Source: Candidatus Latescibacterota bacterium (GTDB lineage Bacteria > Krumholzibacteriota > Krumholzibacteriia > WVZY01). Taken from it: a DNA stretch of 64,000 nt. Shown in pieces: positions 59,663-64,000 of this stretch. The notes beneath the pieces are model-generated. The model searched no databases, was not told the origin of the DNA, and saw only the letters and a program-made list of their open reading frames with translations. The number at the start of each line of letters is the position of its first letter. Within the stretch, counting starts at the first letter, position 1. The position numbers were made by a program, and so were the translations under genes. Where the stretch lies: contig WVZY01000022.1 of assembly GCA_011772205.1 (NCBI GenBank), forward strand, positions 305,442 to 369,441, given 5' to 3'.

Positions 59663-61354
59663 TCACTTCTCGAACAACTCATCGAAATCAAACTCGGTCC
59701 AGGATAGGTAAGGCGCATCCCACATATCTGTTTCCAGATCATCCACTGCTATCAATATACGATTTTCATTCGCCTTGAAAATCACCGAGTATTCCGTTGT
59801 GCCGTGCGATACAGCTTGCAACAGCCTCTTCGCCTCAGCGACACCCAGCGGAGTGCCGCCCCGCGACCAGGCCTCCAGCATGTTCTTTCCCACTTCGTAC
59901 CGCCAAAGCGAGGAGAAAGAAATTTGCTTATCGCACGAATAATCTGGACGCTCCGGATCATAGCCGTAAACCTTGTGGTGATTCGAGGCCATGATATTGG
60001 CAGGATCTACAGGCCGTACATCCGTAGCGCGCCGTATGGAACCACCGAAACGGTCTCCTTCGTAAATAAACGCCGGCGCTTCCTGTTGTTCATACGGCAC
60101 CGCCCACAAGATGATCGATCCGGGTGTTGTCACTCCGCCTCCCTCGCACGCAAAGGACCTCATGACTTCGAGGATCCGGCTTGGAGTGGTGTCCTTTCCC
60201 TCCGTCTCTAATACGCATCGCTGAATCCAGGAGCATGGAGTGATGGCACCGACAACCGGTCCAGGACAAGTGCCGCCCGCATTCTCCATGCTGTAAAGGC
60301 CATCCTCGTTGATCCCCGAGATCGTCCCGACGAATCCAGGCCACATGGCGGAGACCCAGCGCCTGCGATCTGCCTCCGAGGGATCGACGGCAAACATGAG
60401 GAAGTGACTCACCGTTACCTTGCGAATATCGCACTCCCCATCCATGTTTCGGGCGGCGATCAAGCCGCCTTTCAGCTCGCCTCCCTCGGTTCTTGCGCCC
60501 CAAAAGGCGAACTGCGTGCAGGATGATTTTTCCGACGGAAAGGCCGCGCGTTTTTCGAGGTATGCATTTATCGCCAGCAAGTCGGTTCTGTTGAAATCGC
60601 GATTGAGCGATTCCAGGCGCATGTCTATTTCCGATGCTTCCATTCCCTTGATAACGGCATCGCATTCTCGAAGGTATTCAGGCGGGTATTTGAAATGGGT
60701 TTCCAGGAATGGAACAAAAATCTTCTCGTAGCGTTTTGGAGATTGCCAACTGTCCTCTATTATATAGAACTCGAAGAAATCGATGATCTGTTTCCCCGCA
60801 AGGTAGCCGTGGGCAAATCCACGCTCCTCCGCTGTACCCCAAAGTTGCAGCACCGGAAATCCTCTGACCCACCGGAGTGCTCCGTGCTGGGTGGATCGTT
60901 CTTGTTTTGGAAAAGGCGTTGGGCAGCGAAGCCTGCAGTCCGCCTTTGCCTCATCGGGCTTAGCGAGATTGATGGGATCATACATTCCGCCTTGTTCGGA
61001 TGAATACCATCCAAACGGTTCAGGAGGATCGAACCCTAGTATGTCGTTATGATCGATGTCGAGATATGCAAAGACGGAATAATGACCGGGCGGTAACTCA
61101 TCAAATGTATATGAATACGGCTTTTCGAGAGTGAGTGTTTTGAATGGACTCACTGAGCCGTAGACTTGCCTTTTCGTGAGCCGGCGAGCCTCTCCGCTAG
61201 AGGTCACTTGGAGCATATAGAGATTGACAACGACAGTTCCGGCGTGCTCTCCGTCATATATCACGTCCCCAGAAATCGTTCCATACCGCGCGCTTGCGTT
61301 TCCACACGACAGGATGAAAACCAGCAGGCAAGCCGGTACTGTCAGTAGTCTCAT
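59663..61354 (-). CDS. Exported C45-like Ntn hydrolase with N-terminal beta-sandwich domain
   Basis: About 563 residues. The signal peptide MRLLTVPACLLVFILSCGNASA starts at ATG 61354, which follows AAGGAGG. A prealbumin-like/SdrD-type beta-sandwich follows (GTISGDVIYDGEHAGTVVVNLYM; YSYTFDELPPGHYSVFAYLDIDHNDILGFDPPEPFGWY), common in lipoproteins and exported enzymes. The hydrolase part has GTAEERGFAHGYLAGKQIIDFFEFYI and the nucleophile region SSCTQFAFWGARTEGG, then GLIAARNMDGECD (an Asn-Met-Asp loop in place of HNEDG). That is the choloylglycine/C45 Ntn pattern. SMENAGGTCPGPVVGAITPCSWIQRCVLE follows. It is convergent with the epimerase and 46 nt after the serine hydrolase. Substrate unknown. 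Confidence 0.8.
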   Translation of the reverse strand: MRLLTVPACLLVFILSCGNASARYGTISGDVIYDGEHAGTVVVNLYMLQVTSSGEARRLTKRQVYGSVSPFKTLTLEKPYSYTFDELPPGHYSVFAYLDIDHNDILGFDPPEPFGWYSSEQGGMYDPINLAKPDEAKADCRLRCPTPFPKQERSTQHGALRWVRGFPVLQLWGTAEERGFAHGYLAGKQIIDFFEFYIIEDSWQSPKRYEKIFVPFLETHFKYPPEYLRECDAVIKGMEASEIDMRLESLNRDFNRTDLLAINAYLEKRAAFPSEKSSCTQFAFWGARTEGGELKGGLIAARNMDGECDIRKVTVSHFLMFAVDPSEADRRRWVSAMWPGFVGTISGINEDGLYSMENAGGTCPGPVVGAITPCSWIQRCVLETEGKDTTPSRILEVMRSFACEGGGVTTPGSIILWAVPYEQQEAPAFIYEGDRFGGSIRRATDVRPVDPANIMASNHHKVYGYDPERPDYSCDKQISFSSLWRYEVGKNMLEAWSRGGTPLGVAEAKRLLQAVSHGTTEYSVIFKANENRILIAVDDLETDMWDAPYLSWTEFDFDELFEK

Positions 61355-61400
61355 CGATTGCCTCCTTGGATCGCTCACGGAAGTCTCACTGAAGCCGAGA

Positions 61401-62948
61401 TCACTCGCCAGTCCGCTCGAAGACATATTCCAGCGGATCTATGAAATCCTCTCTCACCTTCACTTTGAACGATTCCACACTCCCACGACCGTCCGGAACG
61501 AACGTCAGATAGCTTTTACCCCACATCGGATCGTTCCACTTGCACAGGAACGTCTCATAGTCCCAATGTTCGAGATAACCTTCAACACCAGGATATAAGG
61601 CAAGCGTCAGGACGAGTTTCTTGCCCTCTTTGGAAATCTCAGCATCTCCGAGGATTTTGCTTGCATAATTTCCTGTAATTTTCTCCGCCGATGTGTAAGG
61701 TGTTTTTTTCTTGTCGCGTTCTTTCTCGCGCTTCTTCTCTTTTTCTGCTTCGCGTATCTTCTCCTCCTGGCGCTTTTGTAGGAGTATAGCGCTCCAGTCG
61801 CTATCGGGGACTCCAAGATACGCATCGGCGATCTGGTAGAACAATGCCGTCATGAGCCGATGATCATCCCGGTTCGTCAGGACAGCGATCCCGAGTTTCT
61901 CCTCGGGCAAGAATCCCGTGTACGAGAACATTCCATCCAGGCCACCGCCATGTAAGACAACCAGGCGTCCATGGTAGTCACTCAGAAACCAGCCGAGACC
62001 GTATGTTATGAAGTGCCTGGTCGGGTAAAGCTCACGCTGCTCTTTGCCGATTCGGATGATCGTGTGGGGCGTTCTCATCTCATCGATGATCGTCGAATCG
62101 ATCACCTGCTTCCCATTGCAGGTGCCATAATTCAGCTGCAGTCTCAGCCATTGAGCGATTTCCATGACACTCGAGTTGATCGCACCGGCGGGCGCGGCGT
62201 TATCTATATTGCGATAAGGGATGGGTTGGATCTTGCCACCGACCTCCGTGTGAGGAGTTGCCACGTTTTCCATATCCTCGAGTTCATGTGTGCTCGTGCA
62301 GCTTCTTATCATTCTCAAGGGGGCGAAGATACGCCGCTCGAGAAAGCCGCCCCAGCTCTCGCCGGACACTTCCTCGATGATTCGGCCGGCCGCCACAAAC
62401 ATCAAGTTGCAGTAGCCGTACTGACTTCTGAAACTCGAATGCGGCTCGAGGTACCTCACTTGATGGAGCACCTCATCTGCGGTGCTGGTGGAGCCGTACC
62501 AGATCATGTCTCCAGCATACGTCTCGAGGCCGACACGATGGCAGAGAAGATCACGGATCGTGAGCTCACGGGTGACATAGGGATCGTATAGCTGGAGCTC
62601 TGGCAGATACTTTATTGCTGGATCATCCCAGTCGAGCTTGCCTTCTTTTGCTAGGATCCCGACGGCCGTCGCAATGAAAGCTTTCGTATTCGATGCGATA
62701 GCGAAAAGTGTGTGTTCGTCTACTTTGTCAGGCTTGCCGAGCTCCCGGAGCCCGTAGCCCTTTGCCAGAACGACGGCATCGTCTTTGACGATGGCAATCG
62801 CAATGCCGGGGATTTGCCAGTCTTGCATGGCTTTTTCGACGTATTGGTCGAATCCTTGGAGAGGGGCATCTTGGGCTCTTGCTAATGAGATTGCAAAGGT
62901 GAGAATGAGGGTGATAAGGAATAGTGATTGTAGCGTCTTTTTCAGCAT
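61401..62948 (-). CDS. Exported serine hydrolase, beta-lactamase/class C (D-aminopeptidase/esterase) family
   Basis: About 515 residues. The signal peptide MLKKTLQSLFLITLILTFAISLARA starts at ATG 62948 after AAAGGAG. The penicillin-binding fold follows with SxxK in FAIASNTKAFIATAVG, a YxN-like motif YGYCNLMFVAAGRIIEEVSG, and the third motif HGGGLDGMFSYTGFLPEEK (HGG in place of KTG). A charged coiled-coil linker (QEEKIREAEKEKKREKERDKKK) leads to a C-terminal lipocalin-like/DUF3471 domain. Such proteins are esterases, D-aminopeptidases or DD-peptidases more often than drug-resistance enzymes. It is the first gene of a pair with the C45-like hydrolase, so both probably process external peptide-like compounds. 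Confidence 0.88.
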   Translation of the reverse strand: MLKKTLQSLFLITLILTFAISLARAQDAPLQGFDQYVEKAMQDWQIPGIAIAIVKDDAVVLAKGYGLRELGKPDKVDEHTLFAIASNTKAFIATAVGILAKEGKLDWDDPAIKYLPELQLYDPYVTRELTIRDLLCHRVGLETYAGDMIWYGSTSTADEVLHQVRYLEPHSSFRSQYGYCNLMFVAAGRIIEEVSGESWGGFLERRIFAPLRMIRSCTSTHELEDMENVATPHTEVGGKIQPIPYRNIDNAAPAGAINSSVMEIAQWLRLQLNYGTCNGKQVIDSTIIDEMRTPHTIIRIGKEQRELYPTRHFITYGLGWFLSDYHGRLVVLHGGGLDGMFSYTGFLPEEKLGIAVLTNRDDHRLMTALFYQIADAYLGVPDSDWSAILLQKRQEEKIREAEKEKKREKERDKKKTPYTSAEKITGNYASKILGDAEISKEGKKLVLTLALYPGVEGYLEHWDYETFLCKWNDPMWGKSYLTFVPDGRGSVESFKVKVREDFIDPLEYVFERTGE

Positions 62949-63052
62949 AGGATCTCCTTTCTGTATATGGTTGATTAAGGCTAAATTCATTCTGAGGTGG
63001 TTGCAATTGCTTCTTTGGTCCAGCGATTCGTTTTGATATGACGAAGTCAGCA

Positions 63053-64000
63053 TCAATACCCCTCCAGCTCCTCCATTTTGAACTCCTTTGGTTTGTGTCC
63101 AAGAACCAGCTTGAGCATAGAGTTCATTGTGGCGGGATCATTGTCGAATCCTCCGTGGGACGACGATGTCGTCCAATCCCAGTTGTCTTTCGTGTTGTAG
63201 TGGCATATGCGAGTCTTGATGCCGTCCTCCCTGAGCAGGCCGCGATCGACGTAGATCTGCATACCCATAATGGGAACGATATCGCCACGCTTCTGGTACG
63301 ATCGTGACACGAGGTACAGCAGCGACTTCCGATAAACGTTAGCAACGCTGTCGCTCCTTTCGGTCTCGGCGTCGAGAAAGAAATGATGCAGCTTGCCAAC
63401 AGTGCCATCCTTTATCGCCGGGAATATGTGTTCGTTGTAGAGGTCCGTCGTGCAGGCCGGCGCGAAGAGTATCACGTTGTCGAAATTCGGCTTGATCTCT
63501 TGCATTGATCGCCAGCGCCCCAGCAAATGCGCAATCCAGATGGAACCCGCGCTATGGCCGACAAGGTGTAGTTTCGGTCGACGTCCAGGTGTGAGCTGCT
63601 CAAGTTCGTCGATGAACATCGCAAGCGTTTTCGATCCGGCCTTCTCCTTGTCCTGAAATGCATTTGCGGCGTCGGACTGCATCTCTTTCCACAGAGCGTG
63701 CCCGAGCGAATGGGTGGCGCGCTCGATCATCCGATCCCACCAATCACTCAAGCCGCCTGCCCGTTTCTTCGCGGATTCTTCCTTGCCGAGCAACACATCG
63801 CGCAGCTCCTCCCACATCCCCGTTTCCCAGATAAAATGCAGCTCATGGATGCTGTTGCGCATGAATGCGTTCCTCCACGCCACCGCTCTAGCGGCGGATC
63901 CCTTGACGCTATTGAGCCCGCCGTGGGCATAAAACACGATGTGTTTCGGTGGCTTGCCATCGCCCGTCACCGCGCGCTGGATGATCTCCCGAACTTGATC
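63053..64000 (-). CDS. Alpha/beta hydrolase-like protein (5' end beyond window)
   Basis: The track starts at GTG 63970, but the frame stays open to the window edge (DQVREIIQRAVTGDGKPPKHIVFYAHGGLNS). The start therefore probably lies outside the window. The visible part has a first strand with the oxyanion-type HGGLN, then KLHLVGHSAGSIWIAHLLGRW, a classical GHSAG nucleophile elbow. Late His candidates are SSSHGGFDNDP. Low-similarity regions between these suggest a distant lipase/esterase or caspase-associated hydrolase. The substrate is unknown. The stop lies 104 nt before the serine hydrolase start, and the two may be co-transcribed. Confidence 0.75.
   Translation of the reverse strand, partial: DQVREIIQRAVTGDGKPPKHIVFYAHGGLNSVKGSAARAVAWRNAFMRNSIHELHFIWETGMWEELRDVLLGKEESAKKRAGGLSDWWDRMIERATHSLGHALWKEMQSDAANAFQDKEKAGSKTLAMFIDELEQLTPGRRPKLHLVGHSAGSIWIAHLLGRWRSMQEIKPNFDNVILFAPACTTDLYNEHIFPAIKDGTVGKLHHFFLDAETERSDSVANVYRKSLLYLVSRSYQKRGDIVPIMGMQIYVDRGLLREDGIKTRICHYNTKDNWDWTTSSSHGGFDNDPATMNSMLKLVLGHKPKEFKMEELEGY

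Noticed and set aside
61401-62948. Antibiotic-resistance beta-lactamase
   Set aside because: The third motif is HGG rather than KTG and the protein has a long charged linker plus C-terminal domain, as in esterase/peptidase-type relatives.
1-64000. Mobile elements, prophage genes, CRISPR arrays, toxin-antitoxin pairs
   Set aside because: No transposase, integrase, phage structural gene, regularly spaced repeat array or recognisable toxin-antitoxin pair was seen on either strand.

Overview
The window looks like a chromosomal segment of a Gram-negative, free-living bacterium from a lineage distant from the usual model phyla. Support comes from a Wza-like export protein, lipoproteins, Tat and Sec signal peptides, a full tricorn protease, and an MglA/roadblock pair next to recR. 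Candidate phyla of the FCB/Eisenbacteria/Latescibacteria kind are possible, but I cannot fix the taxonomy without a database. The DNA is moderately GC-rich throughout. There is no transposase, phage gene, plasmid gene or CRISPR array.

Layout. (1) 1-8.5 kb, minus strand: a surface-polysaccharide locus. It encodes a polyprenyl-phosphate sugar-1-phosphate transferase (cut by the window edge), three glycosyltransferases, a SIS sugar-phosphate isomerase, an RmlA-type nucleotidyltransferase and an SLBB export protein. (2) 8.5-15.8 kb, minus: the housekeeping run pgpA-cinA-thpR-recA-recX-alaS, which continues almost without a gap into the polysaccharide genes. (3) 15.8-22.5 kb, minus: lipoprotein, tadA, tRNA-Ser(GGA), tRNA-Ser(CGA), tRNA-Ala(CGC), SRP RNA, dnaX, ybaB, recR, roadblock and mglA. 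(4) 22.6-28.1 kb: a glycosyltransferase with a consensus promoter touching its start codon, then a convergent pyruvate/2-oxoacid:ferredoxin oxidoreductase operon carrying a fused NAD(P)H oxidoreductase-ferredoxin subunit. (5) 28.8-30.6 kb, plus: Na/Pi cotransporter and PhoU-like regulator. (6) 30.9-36.9 kb: two large convergent carbohydrate enzymes, a GT4 with an alpha-helical C-terminal domain and a three-part GT/GH130 phosphorylase. (7) 37-41 kb: alpha/beta hydrolase, Cys/Met PLP enzyme, TenA/PqqC-like protein, AI-2E permease and a decayed RidA fragment. (8) 41.3-47.1 kb, minus: the pyruvate dehydrogenase operon aceE-aceF-lpdA. (9) 47.1-54.8 kb, minus: membrane SGNH hydrolase, Tat-exported phytoene-desaturase-like flavoprotein, glyoxalase, a gene-free repeat-rich stretch and an exported tricorn protease. 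(10) 55.4-64 kb: an amide/peptide-scavenging neighbourhood. It holds two exported Ntn (C45-like) hydrolases, a DUF997 + sodium/solute symporter pair, a dipeptide epimerase, an exported SxxK serine hydrolase and a further alpha/beta hydrolase running off the edge.

How the genes work together. Both PFOR and PDH routes from pyruvate to acetyl-CoA are present, so flexible redox metabolism is likely. Regions 9 and 10 suggest scavenging of external peptides or cell-wall fragments: tricorn and Ntn hydrolases outside the cytoplasm, Na+-coupled import, then racemisation of D-amino-acid dipeptides inside. Region 6 looks like a module for making and phosphorolysing a beta-mannoside-type glycan.

The most unusual items are: the GT/GH130 triple fusion and its convergent partner; a roughly 108-bp hairpin element with 15-bp inverted ends, present in two full copies; an apparent ATA start in rmlA; a perfect TTGACA-17-TATAAT promoter predicting a leaderless mRNA; and tandem palindromes over the recA promoter.
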